A stretch of 64,000 nucleotides of DNA, taken from Eubacteriales bacterium. GTDB lineage: Bacteria; Bacillota; Clostridia; Oscillospirales; Oscillospiraceae. Below, piece after piece: positions 27,284 through 35,538 of the stretch; positions within the stretch are counted from its first letter, which is position 1, and every line of letters begins with the position of its first letter. The translations under genes were made by a program, and so were the position numbers. The notes beneath the pieces were generated by a model. That model made no database searches. It saw only the letters and a program-made list of their open reading frames with translations, and had not been told where the DNA came from. The DNA lies in contig JAUNPV010000011.1 in the NCBI GenBank assembly GCA_030536515.1, positions 1 to 64,000 of the forward strand, given 5' to 3'.

Positions 27284-27361
27284 CCGCCCCAGTCCCACCT
27301 GTGCGGTTACTTCCTTAACCAAGCATGGGGGCTGACCGTCTATGGGCAGCACCCTGTTTCT
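27271..27361 (-). ncRNA. Antisense antitoxin RNA of the type I locus
   Basis: Minus strand promoter TTGACT (27396-27391), 17-bp spacer, TATAAT (27373-27368). The predicted RNA of about 90 nt starts near 27361. It contains a segment related to the toxin leader (CAGGGTGCTG...GGTCA-GCCCCCAT) and ends in the stem GGAAGTAACCGC/GCGGTTACTTC followed by TTTTTT. It is complementary to the 3' part of the toxin mRNA. The promoter lies over the last codons of the small gene at 27393-27665. Confidence 0.7.
27278..27312. terminator. Shared terminator of the convergent toxin and antisense RNAs
   Basis: Stem arms AGTAACCGC (27279-27287) and GCGGTTACT (27303-27311). The minus strand has a good T run. The plus strand has only scattered T. 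The toxin stop codon lies inside the left arm. Confidence 0.7.
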
Positions 27362-27392
27362 ATGCTTATTATAGTCCAGCCGGAGGAAAAAG

Positions 27393-27665
27393 TCAAGGGG
27401 CGGCGTCGTCGAAGACAATCATTTTCCCACACCGCCCGCAATGGCCGGCGGTGGGCTTTGACCAGTACAGGCCCCGGAATACGGTGCCGCAGTAGGGGCA
27501 GCGGTTGGCACTCAGCAGCAGCACCCCGGCGGCGGCAATCAGCCCCAGCACCAGCGCCAGGGCCAGCCAGCCCCTGGGCAGCAGCAGCGCCAGCGCCGCC
27601 GAGGCAATCAGCAGCACCAGGGCCGCCCGGTTTTTTGCTCTGCTTCCGTTCGGCATGGTTTTCAT
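27393..27665 (-). CDS. Small membrane protein with zinc ribbon
   Basis: A 90-residue protein with two adjacent hydrophobic segments (about residues 14-29 and 32-52). They are followed by a compact CxxC...CxxC motif (RCPYCGTVF and GHCGRCGKM), a likely zinc ribbon facing the cytoplasm. It is the last gene after the sensor operon, 12 bp downstream of the binding-protein gene, and may be co-transcribed. I know no function for it. Confidence 0.7.
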   Translation of the reverse strand: MKTMPNGSRAKNRAALVLLIASAALALLLPRGWLALALVLGLIAAAGVLLLSANRCPYCGTVFRGLYWSKPTAGHCGRCGKMIVFDDAAP

Positions 27666-27677
27666 AGATAAATCCTC

Positions 27678-28649
27678 CTAATACTCTCTGGTTCCCAGCA
27701 GCTCGTCGGTGATGTCCCCGGGCAGGAACACCTGCTCGTCCACATAGTAGTTTTTCTCCGGGGTCTGGCCTGCTTCCAGGCTGCGGATCACCGACTCCGC
27801 CAGGGGGCCCAGCAGGGGGTTGCACTCCACCTCCAGGGCGATTTTCCCCTCCCGGCAGTACAGCAGAGCGTCGATGGCGGCATCAAAGGAAATCACCGCC
27901 ACCCCCTCCGGGCCGCAGATGTAGCCGTTTTCCTCCAGAGCCTCGATGGCTCCGTAGGCCTCGTTGTCGTTTTCGCAGTAGACCACGTCGATTTTGGGCC
28001 GGACCGGAAACTGGCTGAGATAGTCGCTCATCAGCTCGTAGGATTTGGCCTGGGTGTAGTCCCCGTCCAGCTGGGCCAGAAGCTCCCAGCTCTCGTTCCG
28101 GGCCAGCCCCTCCTCCAGAGCCGCCGTCCGGCCCAGCTGGGAGGTGGCCCCCAGGGTGCCCTGGATGTGGACAATGCGGATGGGCTCTGCGCCGAAGGTC
28201 TGCTCCATCCAGGCCACCGCCTTCCGGCCCTCGCCGTAAAAATCCGCGCCCACCCGGGCGGCGATGAGGCTCTCGTCCTCCACATCCACCGTCCGGTCCA
28301 CCAAAATCACCGGAATGCCCGCCTTTTTGGCCTCCTGAAGCACGGAGTCCCAGCCGGTCTCCCCGATGGGCATGACCACAATATAGTCCACCCGCTGCTG
28401 GATAAACCGGCGGATAGCGCTGATTTGGTTTTCCTGCTTCTGGCGGGCATCCTCGAACAGCAGGCGGTAGCCCTTTTCCTCGGTAAACTCCCGGCGCATG
28501 GACTCGGTGTTGGCCACCCGCCAGTCGGACTCCGCCCCCACCTGGGACATTCCCACCACAATCAGCTCCTCCTCCGGCTCCGCCGCCTGCCGGGCGCAGC
28601 CCGTCATGGTCAGCAGCAGCGCAAGAAGGACGCACAGCACTTTTTTCAC
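27678..28649 (-). CDS. Sugar-binding lipoprotein of a three-component sensor (AraP-like)
   Basis: A 323-residue lipoprotein with lipobox MTGC and a type I binding-protein domain. It is clearly paralogous to the importer's binding protein at 24428-25465: both have TGWDSVL, DRTVD/DRTID, HIQGTLG/HIQGVMG, GRTAALE/GRTGALD and a C-terminal CNPL/CNPF region. It is encoded two bases after a YesM-type kinase and an AraC-type response regulator, and has no permease of its own. It therefore probably presents sugar to the kinase, as AraP does in the Geobacillus AraPST system. GTG at 28649 is preferred over TTG at 28655 on Shine-Dalgarno spacing. Confidence 0.88.
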   Translation of the reverse strand: MKKVLCVLLALLLTMTGCARQAAEPEEELIVVGMSQVGAESDWRVANTESMRREFTEEKGYRLLFEDARQKQENQISAIRRFIQQRVDYIVVMPIGETGWDSVLQEAKKAGIPVILVDRTVDVEDESLIAARVGADFYGEGRKAVAWMEQTFGAEPIRIVHIQGTLGATSQLGRTAALEEGLARNESWELLAQLDGDYTQAKSYELMSDYLSQFPVRPKIDVVYCENDNEAYGAIEALEENGYICGPEGVAVISFDAAIDALLYCREGKIALEVECNPLLGPLAESVIRSLEAGQTPEKNYYVDEQVFLPGDITDELLGTREY

Positions 28650-28651
28650 GG

Positions 28652-30058
28652 TCAAATCTCCTTTCCCAGGGGAATCCGGGCGGTAATCACCGTTCCCAGG
28701 CCCTCCCGGCTCTCCACCTCCAGGCCGTAGTCCGGCCCGAAGAACAGCTTCAGCCGCTCGTGGACGGTGGACAGGCCGAAGCCCACCCGCTCTCCCCGGT
28801 CCATGGCGCTGCGAAGCTCTGCAAGCCGCTCCCGGGACATTCCCACGCCGTCGTCCCGGACCTGGAGCAGGGCCTCCCCCTTTTCCAGCCGGCCGGTGAC
28901 GGCAATCACGCCCTTGGCCCGCTTCAGCTTGATGCCGTGGTACAGGGCGTTTTCCACCAGGGGCTGCAAGGTCAGCTTGGGCAGCCGCACCTCCCGGAGC
29001 TCCGGGGCAATGTCGATGGTGTAGGTCAGAATGTCCTTGTAGCGGACCTGCTGAATCTGCAGATAGCTCCTGACCTGGCCCGCCTCCTGGTCCACGGTGA
29101 TGACATCCTCCCCCTTGCTGAGGGAGTGGCGGAAGAAGCTGGAAAGGTTGGACACCATCTCCACCGCCTCCTCATTTTTCTCCGCCTCCATGAGCCAGAT
29201 AATGGTGTCCATGGTGTTGTACAGGAAGTGGGGGTTAATCTGGGCCTGGAGCAGGGCCAGCTCCATCCGGCGCAGGCTCTGCTGCTTTTCGGTGGTCTCC
29301 TGAATCAGCTGGCCCATCCGCTGGGCCATTTGCTCCACGCCCTCGCTCAGGGTGCTGACCTCCCGGACATCCGAGGCCACCGGGGTGTGGACCTCCAGGT
29401 CCCCGCCGCCAATCTGCTGGACCCGGCGGCTGAGATGGACAATGGGCTGGGCAATGGACTGGCCCAGCCGCAGGGCATGGCGGGTCAGCAGAGCGAACAC
29501 CGCCCCGGCTCCCAGGGCCAGCAGCACCATTTCCAGCAGCAGCTGGCGGCCCATCTGCTGCTGCAGGGTGTTGAGCTGGACCGCCTCGCTGTAGAGGTAG
29601 TTGGACATATACTCCCGAATCAAATCGGTGATGACATAGACGTTGTTTTCCAGCTGAATCTGCCGCTGGTCGTAGCTTTCGGTGTCCCGAATCTGACAGA
29701 CCTCCGCCTCCAGGTTTTCGCTGAGGTCCAGCACGCTGGTGATGGCCTGCAGGCTCTCCCGGTGGGTGGTGCTGGCGCGCAGCTCCCGGGCCAGGGCCTG
29801 GGCCGCCCGAATCTCCGTCAGAGGCAGGCCCTCGGAGTAGCGGCTTTCCACCACGAAGTAGTACATTTTCAAATCCACATCGGTTTTGAAGTCCTGGTTA
29901 AATTCCGACGCCGTGGTCAGATTGTGCAGAATCCCCCGGTAGCGGGTCTGGTAAATCAGCAAAGTGGCCGCCGCAATCAGCAGCACCGCCGCCGTCAGGG
30001 CCGAGAAGGCATACACCAGCCGCCGCATCTGCCGGGAAATGGAGGCAGGCTTTTTCAT
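28652..30058 (-). CDS. YesM-type sensor histidine kinase (AraS-like)
   Basis: A 468-residue kinase with transmembrane helices near residues 15-37 and 170-192 enclosing an extracytoplasmic helical sensor. A HAMP segment (AQPIVHLSRRVQQIGGGDLEV) follows, then a His_kinase domain with the phospho-acceptor in QAQINPHFLYNTMD. The HATPase domain has N box QPLVENALYHGIK, G1 DDGVGM and G2 GFGLSTVHERL. These kinases usually control carbohydrate uptake genes. It overlaps the regulator gene as ATGA. Sensing through the adjacent binding lipoprotein is inferred. Confidence 0.93.
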   Translation of the reverse strand: MKKPASISRQMRRLVYAFSALTAAVLLIAAATLLIYQTRYRGILHNLTTASEFNQDFKTDVDLKMYYFVVESRYSEGLPLTEIRAAQALARELRASTTHRESLQAITSVLDLSENLEAEVCQIRDTESYDQRQIQLENNVYVITDLIREYMSNYLYSEAVQLNTLQQQMGRQLLLEMVLLALGAGAVFALLTRHALRLGQSIAQPIVHLSRRVQQIGGGDLEVHTPVASDVREVSTLSEGVEQMAQRMGQLIQETTEKQQSLRRMELALLQAQINPHFLYNTMDTIIWLMEAEKNEEAVEMVSNLSSFFRHSLSKGEDVITVDQEAGQVRSYLQIQQVRYKDILTYTIDIAPELREVRLPKLTLQPLVENALYHGIKLKRAKGVIAVTGRLEKGEALLQVRDDGVGMSRERLAELRSAMDRGERVGFGLSTVHERLKLFFGPDYGLEVESREGLGTVITARIPLGKEI

Positions 30059-31656
30059 CGCTTCCCTCCTGCCCGGTAGTCCCGGGGCGTGCAGCCGTGG
30101 GTTTTCTTAAAGAGGAAGCTGAAATAGTGGGGGTCCTTGTACCCCACCTCCATGGCCACCTCGCCGGAGCGCTTGTCGGTGGTGCGCAGCAGCTCCCGGG
30201 CCCGGGCCATCCGCTTGCCGGTGACGTATTCAATGAAGGTGCACTCCATCTCCTGGCTGAACACCGCCGAGAGATAGTTGGCGCTGATGTTGACCTCCCG
30301 GGCCACCTGGTTCAGGGACAGCCGTTCGTCGGCATAGTGGCTGTCGATATAGGCCACCGCCTGGCCCAGCAGGTCCCGGTACTGATTGGTGGAGCTTCTG
30401 TCCCGGAGCTTTACCGCCCGGATGAGCATTTCCACCAGATACCGCCCCAGGTCCCCCTCGCCCACAGGCCGGCCCACCATGTCCAGATGCTCCAGACCTG
30501 CCAGCAGCTCCTCCTGGGACACCCCCAGGGACTGCACGTACTCCGTGGCCGTAAACCGGGCGCTGAGCATCAGATACTGGCAGAAGGGCTTGGACCGGAG
30601 GGCCTCCTGGACCCCGTGGAGAAATTCCCCCACAAAGCTGGGAATCTCCTCCACCGTGGCGTTCTGCATAACCCCCAGCAAAATGGTGGGGTTGAATTTC
30701 GCCACATCCAGCCGAGACAGGCTGGCCTCCGGCTGATTTTCCGGCACGGCCCCCACGGTCTCCGCCGTGAGGATGTGGCTCTGGGGCTGGATATAGCGGT
30801 AGGCCCACAGCCGGGACACCTCCTCAAAGCAGCCCGGCAGAGCGCTGAGCCGCCGGGTGGGCTTTCCCACCGCCAGGTACCACTTCTGCTCCTGGTCCAG
30901 GCCGCTGTAGCAGCTCTGGACCGCTGCGGTGCAGCGCTGGAGGTAGCCCTCCATTTTGTCGGCGTCCCCCTTCAGCAGCACCATGTAGGTGGTCAGGTTC
31001 CAGCGCAGCAGCAGGTACTCCGGGTGCTTCATAAAATGGCCCAGCAGAGCCTCCCGGACCTGGGCGTCGGACTCGGAGTAGGTCTCCCCCAGCACCGAAA
31101 ACAGGGCCAGGCAGTAGCTCTGGGCCCGCAGGTCCAGCCCCAGCTTCCCCGCCTCCTCGTAAATCTGCTGGACCGACAGCCGCCCCGCCACCACCCGCTC
31201 CATGAAGCTGTGGCGGGCGTACTGCTCGTATTCCTGGGAGTCCTGCTGGAACTGGGCCTGGTAGCTCTGCTGGGCCCGCTCCTGCTCGATTTTCTCCCGG
31301 ACCTCCCGGAGGACGTTCATCAGGCTGGCCTTGGTGACGGGCTTGAGCAGATACTGCTCCACACCAATCCGGATGGCCTGGCGGGCGTATTCGAAATCGT
31401 CGTAGCCGGAGATGATGATGATTTTCACCTCCGGAAGCTCCTCCAGCACCAGCCGGCTCATGGCCAGCCCGTCCATAAAGGGCATCCGGATGTCGGTGAT
31501 GATCACGTCCGGCCGGGCCTTGCGAATCAGGGGCAGGGCCATCTCCCCATCGGAGGCCTCCCCCACAAAGGTATACCCGCACCGGGCCCAGGGCATGGTA
31601 TCACGCAGAGTCTCCCGGATGACGCTCTCATCCTCCACCAAAAAAACACGCAGCAT
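30055..31656 (-). CDS. AraC-type response regulator (AraT-like)
   Basis: A 533-residue YesN-like regulator. The receiver domain (residues 1-120) has the acidic pair VEDE, phospho-acceptor Asp in IITDIRMPFMDG, Thr/Ser in IIISGYDDFEYA and Lys in YLLKPVTK. A long middle domain follows, and a C-terminal AraC/XylS double helix-turn-helix (about 430-530, ISANYLSAVFSQEMECTFIEYV and DPHYFSFLFKKTHGCTPRDYR). It probably activates the arabinose importer or another transport operon when phosphorylated. It is the first gene of the three-component operon, with Shine-Dalgarno GGGGGGAAC. Confidence 0.94.
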   Translation of the reverse strand: MLRVFLVEDESVIRETLRDTMPWARCGYTFVGEASDGEMALPLIRKARPDVIITDIRMPFMDGLAMSRLVLEELPEVKIIIISGYDDFEYARQAIRIGVEQYLLKPVTKASLMNVLREVREKIEQERAQQSYQAQFQQDSQEYEQYARHSFMERVVAGRLSVQQIYEEAGKLGLDLRAQSYCLALFSVLGETYSESDAQVREALLGHFMKHPEYLLLRWNLTTYMVLLKGDADKMEGYLQRCTAAVQSCYSGLDQEQKWYLAVGKPTRRLSALPGCFEEVSRLWAYRYIQPQSHILTAETVGAVPENQPEASLSRLDVAKFNPTILLGVMQNATVEEIPSFVGEFLHGVQEALRSKPFCQYLMLSARFTATEYVQSLGVSQEELLAGLEHLDMVGRPVGEGDLGRYLVEMLIRAVKLRDRSSTNQYRDLLGQAVAYIDSHYADERLSLNQVAREVNISANYLSAVFSQEMECTFIEYVTGKRMARARELLRTTDKRSGEVAMEVGYKDPHYFSFLFKKTHGCTPRDYRAGGKR

Positions 31657-31682
31657 AGCCTGTTCCCCCCTTTTTTTCTTTC

Positions 31683-31711
31683 ATTATAAAAGCCCGGAAA
31701 GGGATTGTCAA
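31683..31711 (-). promoter_or_regulatory. Strong promoter of the three-component sensor operon
   Basis: Minus strand: TTGACA (31711-31706), exact 17-bp spacer, TATAAT (31688-31683). Consensus at all twelve positions. Confidence 0.85.
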
Positions 31712-31838
31712 CGAAAACTGCCCGAAAAGCCCCATTTCCCGGATTGCAAATTCGCCCCGGATATGGTAAGCTAGTAGAAAGCACCGGCCCGGCAGCGGGC
31801 TAGGCCGGAAATCCCATCAACACGCCGGAGGTGAGACT

Positions 31839-32216
31839 GTGAAAATTCAAAGGTCTGCGGAGGACTATCTGGAGGCGATTTTGCAGCTGCGGGAGCAGCT
31901 GGGGGCGGTGCGCTCCATTGACATTGCCCGGCATCTGGACTACTCCAAGCCCAGCGTCAGCGTGGCCATGAAAAATCTCCGGGCCGAGGGCTACATCGAA
32001 ATGGACCCCGACGGCTTCATCACCCTGCTGCCCGCCGGTCAGGTCATTGCCGAGCACATCTACGAGCTCCACCGGCTGCTGCGGGACTTCTTTCTCTCCC
32101 TGGGAGTCAGCCCGGAAAACGCCGAGGCCGATGCCTGCAAAATCGAGCACGACCTGAGCCAGGAGACCTGCCAAAGGCTCATGGAGCACATCCGGGCCCA
32201 GCAGCATAAAATGTAA
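31839..32216 (+). CDS. DtxR/MntR-family metal-dependent regulator
   Basis: A 125-residue regulator. An N-terminal winged helix (SAEDYLEAILQLREQLGAVRSIDIARHLDYSKPSVSVAMKNL) is followed by the dimerisation/metal-binding domain (HIYELHRLLRDFFLSLGVSPENAEADACKIEHDLS), where the His, Glu and Cys ligands of the DtxR family lie. It lacks the SH3-like third domain, as in MntR-type proteins. It has its own promoter (TTGCAA 31744-31749, TAAGCT 31767-31772) and GTG start after GGAGGTGAGACT. It faces the feo operon, whose promoter carries two DtxR-like boxes, so iron-dependent repression of feo is likely. Confidence 0.9.
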   Translation: MKIQRSAEDYLEAILQLREQLGAVRSIDIARHLDYSKPSVSVAMKNLRAEGYIEMDPDGFITLLPAGQVIAEHIYELHRLLRDFFLSLGVSPENAEADACKIEHDLSQETCQRLMEHIRAQQHKM

Positions 32217-32271
32217 CTCCCCTGTCACTGCGGGCGCACCGGCCTGCAGTGACATTTTTTTCATTTTCTGC

Positions 32272-32323
32272 TTGACAAATGCAGTTAGTCATGGTAAACT
32301 TCTGTCAGTTAGTTATTCCTAAC
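32272..32323 (+). promoter_or_regulatory. feo promoter with two tandem DtxR-like boxes
   Basis: TTGACA (32272-32277), 17-bp spacer, TAAACT (32295-32300). GTTAGTCATGGTAAAC (32284-32299) overlaps the -10, and GTTAGTTATTCCTAAC (32308-32323), with inverted arms GTTAG/CTAAC, covers the start site. The two are similar to each other. Confidence 0.7.
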
Positions 32324-32340
32324 CAGAAGGAGCGATGCAT

Positions 32341-32568
32341 ATGACATTAGACAATCTTCCGCTGAACCGGGACGCTGTCATCCGGACCGTAGGCGGCGAG
32401 GGGGCTCTGCGGTGCCGGCTGCTGGACATGGGGCTGATTCCCAAAACCATTGTCCGGGTAGTAAAGGTGGCCCCCCTGGGGGACCCCATGGAGCTGCGGG
32501 TCCGGGGCTACGCCCTGTCCATCCGCAAGGACGATGCCCACCAGATTGAAGTGGAGGCGGCAGTATGA
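32341..32568 (+). CDS. feoA: Ferrous iron transport protein FeoA
   Basis: A 75-residue SH3-like protein (RCRLLDMGLIPKTIVRVVKVAPLGDPMELRVRGYALSIR) that assists FeoB. The ATG at 32341 is used because AAGGAG lies eight bases upstream. An ATG two codons earlier is too close. It overlaps feoB as ATGA. Confidence 0.95.
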   Translation: MTLDNLPLNRDAVIRTVGGEGALRCRLLDMGLIPKTIVRVVKVAPLGDPMELRVRGYALSIRKDDAHQIEVEAAV

Positions 32569-34571
32569 TTTTTGCACTGGCAGGCAACCAGAACTGCGGC
32601 AAAACCACCCTGTTCAACCAGCTCACCGGCTCCAACCAGCACGTGGGCAACTTCCCCGGGGTCACCGTGGACCAGAAGTCCGGCCTCATCCGGGGCCAGA
32701 AGGACTGCACCGTGGTGGACCTTCCGGGTATTTACTCCATCCGGCCCTACACCCCCGAGGAGATTGTCACCCGGGACTTTATTCTGAACCAACGGCCCGA
32801 CTGCATCATCAACATCACCGATGCCACCAACATCGAGCGAAACCTCTACCTGACCTTACAGCTGCTGGAAATGCGGCTGCCCATGGTGCTGGCCCTGAAC
32901 ATGATGGACGAGCTCCGCTCCGGCGGCGGCACTGTTGACATTCAGGGGCTGTCCCAGGCCCTGGGCATCCCGGTGGTGCCCATTTCCGCCGTGAAAAACG
33001 AGGGCGTGGACGAGCTGATTCGCATTGCCGTGGCCACGGCCAGAAGCCGCACCCTGCCCGCCGTCTTTGACTTCTGCACCCCCGGCCCCGTCCACCGGTG
33101 CATCCACGCCGTGGCCCACCAGATTGAGGACCACGCCCAGGCCGCCCGGATTCCCCTGCGCTTTGCCGCCACCAAGCTCATCGAGGGCGACGGGGACATT
33201 GTCTCCCGGCTGGAGCTCAGCGAAAACGAGCTGGAGCTGGTGGAGCACAGCGTCCGGGAGATGGAGCACGACCACGGCATGGACCGCAACGCCGCCCTGG
33301 CGGATATGCGCTATGCCTTCATTAAATCCGTCTGCAATGCCACGGTGGTCAAGGGCGGCGAATCCCGGGAGCGGCGGCGCAGCGAGGCCATCGACCGGGT
33401 GGTCACCAACCGGTATCTGGCCCTGCCTCTGTTTTTCTCGGTGATGCTGGCCATTTTCTACCTGACCTTCAACGTCATCGGCTCTTTTCTCTCGGACCTG
33501 CTGGCCATGGGCATCGACGCGCTGACCGCCTGGGTGGACGCCGGTCTGACGGCCTATGGCCTGAACCCGGTGGTCCAGAGTCTGGTGGTGGACGGGGTTT
33601 TCGCCGGGGTGGGCAGCGTGCTGAGCTTTCTGCCCATTATCGTGGTGCTGTTTTTCTTCCTGTCCATTCTGGAGGACACGGGGTATATGGCCCGGGTGGC
33701 CTTCGTCATGGACCAGCTGCTGCGGAAAATCGGCCTGTCCGGCCGGAGCATCGTGCCTCTGCTCATCGGCTTCGGCTGCTCGGTGCCCGCCATCATGGCC
33801 ACCCGGACCCTGGCATCCCAGCGGGACCGGCGGCTGACCATTCTGCTGACCCCCTTTATGAGCTGCTCTGCAAAAATTCCCATTTACGCCGTGTTCACCG
33901 CCGCCTTTTTCCCGAAATACGGGGCGCTGGTGATGATTGGCCTGTACATTTCCGGCATTCTGGTGGGCATTCTGGCCGCCAGGGTCCTGGGGGCCACCGC
34001 CTACAGGGGCAATCCCGTGCCCTTCGTCATGGAGCTGCCGGCCTACCGGTTCCCCTCCCTGAAAAGCACCGGCCAGCTGTGCTGGGACAAGGCCAGGGAT
34101 TTTCTCACCCGGGCCTTCACCGTCATCTTCGTGGCCACCATTCTCGTCTGGTTCCTGCAATCCTTTGACCTCCGGCTGAACCTGGTGGAAACCGGCGCAG
34201 ACAGCCTGCTGGCCTCCGCCGGGAGCCTGCTGACGCCCCTGTTCGCCCCGCTGGGCTTCGGCGACTGGAGGGTGGTGACGGCCCTCATCACCGGCTTCAT
34301 CGCCAAGGAATCGGTGGTCTCCACCCTGGGCATCCTCACCGCCTCCGGGTCCGAGGTCACCGCCGCCGCCCTGGGGACCCTGTTCACCCCGGTCACCGCC
34401 GTGAGCTTTCTCATCTTCACCCTGCTGTACACCCCCTGCGTGGCGGCCATCTCCGCCGTCAAGCGGGAGCTGGGCTCCGGCCGAAGGGCCGCCGGCGTGG
34501 CCCTGGGCCAATGCGCCGTCGCCTGGGCCGTGTCCTTCGCTGTATACCGCATTCTGCTGCTGATTGTTTGA
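32565..34571 (+). CDS. feoB: Ferrous iron transporter FeoB
   Basis: A 668-residue protein. The N-terminal G domain has G1 GNQNCGKTT, G2 Thr in FPGVTVDQK, G3 DLPGIYS and G4 NMMD. A GDI helical domain follows, then a polytopic membrane domain with two Gate motifs (LIGFGCSVPAIMATR and LLYTPCVAAISAVK) whose Cys residues line the Fe2+ path. It imports ferrous iron, the dominant form in anaerobic habitats. The length is normal for Firmicutes. Confidence 0.97.
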   Translation: MIFALAGNQNCGKTTLFNQLTGSNQHVGNFPGVTVDQKSGLIRGQKDCTVVDLPGIYSIRPYTPEEIVTRDFILNQRPDCIINITDATNIERNLYLTLQLLEMRLPMVLALNMMDELRSGGGTVDIQGLSQALGIPVVPISAVKNEGVDELIRIAVATARSRTLPAVFDFCTPGPVHRCIHAVAHQIEDHAQAARIPLRFAATKLIEGDGDIVSRLELSENELELVEHSVREMEHDHGMDRNAALADMRYAFIKSVCNATVVKGGESRERRRSEAIDRVVTNRYLALPLFFSVMLAIFYLTFNVIGSFLSDLLAMGIDALTAWVDAGLTAYGLNPVVQSLVVDGVFAGVGSVLSFLPIIVVLFFFLSILEDTGYMARVAFVMDQLLRKIGLSGRSIVPLLIGFGCSVPAIMATRTLASQRDRRLTILLTPFMSCSAKIPIYAVFTAAFFPKYGALVMIGLYISGILVGILAARVLGATAYRGNPVPFVMELPAYRFPSLKSTGQLCWDKARDFLTRAFTVIFVATILVWFLQSFDLRLNLVETGADSLLASAGSLLTPLFAPLGFGDWRVVTALITGFIAKESVVSTLGILTASGSEVTAAALGTLFTPVTAVSFLIFTLLYTPCVAAISAVKRELGSGRRAAGVALGQCAVAWAVSFAVYRILLLIV

Positions 34572-34602
34572 TTCCATTTTTCAAATTCGAAAAGGAGCTT
34601 CT

Positions 34603-34719
34603 ATGGAACTTCTGATTCTGTCCCTCCTGGCCGCCTGGCTCATCCTGGCCCTGCGCACCTGCCGCCGCAAAAAAGGCACCTGCTGCGGAAACTGCTCAAA
34701 ATGCAGGGGATGCAAATGA
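34603..34719 (+). CDS. FeoB-associated Cys-rich membrane peptide
   Basis: 38 residues. One membrane helix (about residues 3-17) is followed by a basic, cysteine-rich tail (TCCGNCSKCRGC). Short proteins of this form follow feoB in many Firmicutes (FeoB-associated Cys-rich family) and may help deliver or hold iron. Shine-Dalgarno AAAGGAGCTTCT. 31 bp after feoB and before a terminator. Confidence 0.85.
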   Translation: MELLILSLLAAWLILALRTCRRKKGTCCGNCSKCRGCK

Positions 34720-34725
34720 ACATTG

Positions 34726-34760
34726 ATTCCCCCCGGCCTTATTGGTCGGGGGGAATTTTT
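34726..34760. terminator. Bidirectional terminator between feo and the Crp/Fnr gene
   Basis: TTCCCCCCGGCC pairs with GGTCGGGGGGAA. A T run follows on the plus strand (34756-34760). Confidence 0.85.
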
Positions 34761-35440
34761 GTGCTTTGGGCCTGCTGCGGGGTGTGGAGGGTGAATTCGT
34801 TTTTGCGGTATTGGAGAAGGCCCTCTCTTTGGAGCTGGGACAGGGCCACGGACATGGCGGCCCGCTCTACGCACAGGTAGTCCGCCAGCTGCTGGCGGTT
34901 ATAGGGGATGGTGAAGGTGAGGCTGCCGCTGCGCTCGGCCTGGGCGGAGAGGTAGCTCAGCAGCTTTTCCCGGGTGGTGCGTCTGCTCATGTGGTTCAGC
35001 TTCTCCTGGATGCGCAGGGTTTTGCTGGCAATCACGTGGACCAGGTTCCGGATGAGCTGGGCGTGGTGGGCGCAGGTGTTGGGGCAGGTGGACAGCAGCC
35101 GCCCCACGTTCAGCAGCAGCACCTGGCAGTCGGCCTCCGCCACCACGCTGACGCTCAGGCAGCTGCCCATGGAGGCGGCGAAGACCTCCCCGAAGGAGTC
35201 CCCGGGGGTGAGGTTGTCCAGAATGCTCCGGCGGCCCCACACGTCCTCCTGGAGAATCAGGGCCCGGCCGGTCAGGAGGATGCCCATGGCCTCGGTGCTG
35301 CTGCCTGCACGGAGGATGAAGCTGCCCTTCGGCCGGAACACCGCCGACGCTCCCATGCACCCCAGCACCGACAGCACCTCGCCGTCGGACATGGCTCTGA
35401 AAAAGGGGGTGGTTTTCAAAATGCCAAGATATGCCTCCAT
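34739..35440 (-). CDS. Crp/Fnr-family regulator next to hcp
   Basis: A 233-residue protein. A cyclic-nucleotide-binding-type beta-barrel covers residues 10-125 (PKGSFILRAGSSTEAMGILLTGRALI), then a long dimer helix, and a C-terminal winged helix (IPYNRQQLADYLCVERAAMSVALSQLQREGLL). The cysteines are not arranged as the N-terminal cluster of Fnr. It is transcribed divergently from the ferredoxin-hcp operon, as the HcpR-type regulators of hcp in other anaerobes are, so response to nitric oxide or redox stress is likely. The start is at 35440 after GGAGAAAAAAC. Confidence 0.88.
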   Translation of the reverse strand: MEAYLGILKTTPFFRAMSDGEVLSVLGCMGASAVFRPKGSFILRAGSSTEAMGILLTGRALILQEDVWGRRSILDNLTPGDSFGEVFAASMGSCLSVSVVAEADCQVLLLNVGRLLSTCPNTCAHHAQLIRNLVHVIASKTLRIQEKLNHMSRRTTREKLLSYLSAQAERSGSLTFTIPYNRQQLADYLCVERAAMSVALSQLQREGLLQYRKNEFTLHTPQQAQSTKIPPDQ

Positions 35441-35538
35441 GTTTTTTCTCCTTCCGTTTGAATTCAAACCGACTTGTGGCTTTTATTATAGTATAATTCC
35501 AGTACGGTGTCAATCCGAACCGAAATGGAGGAATTCTT

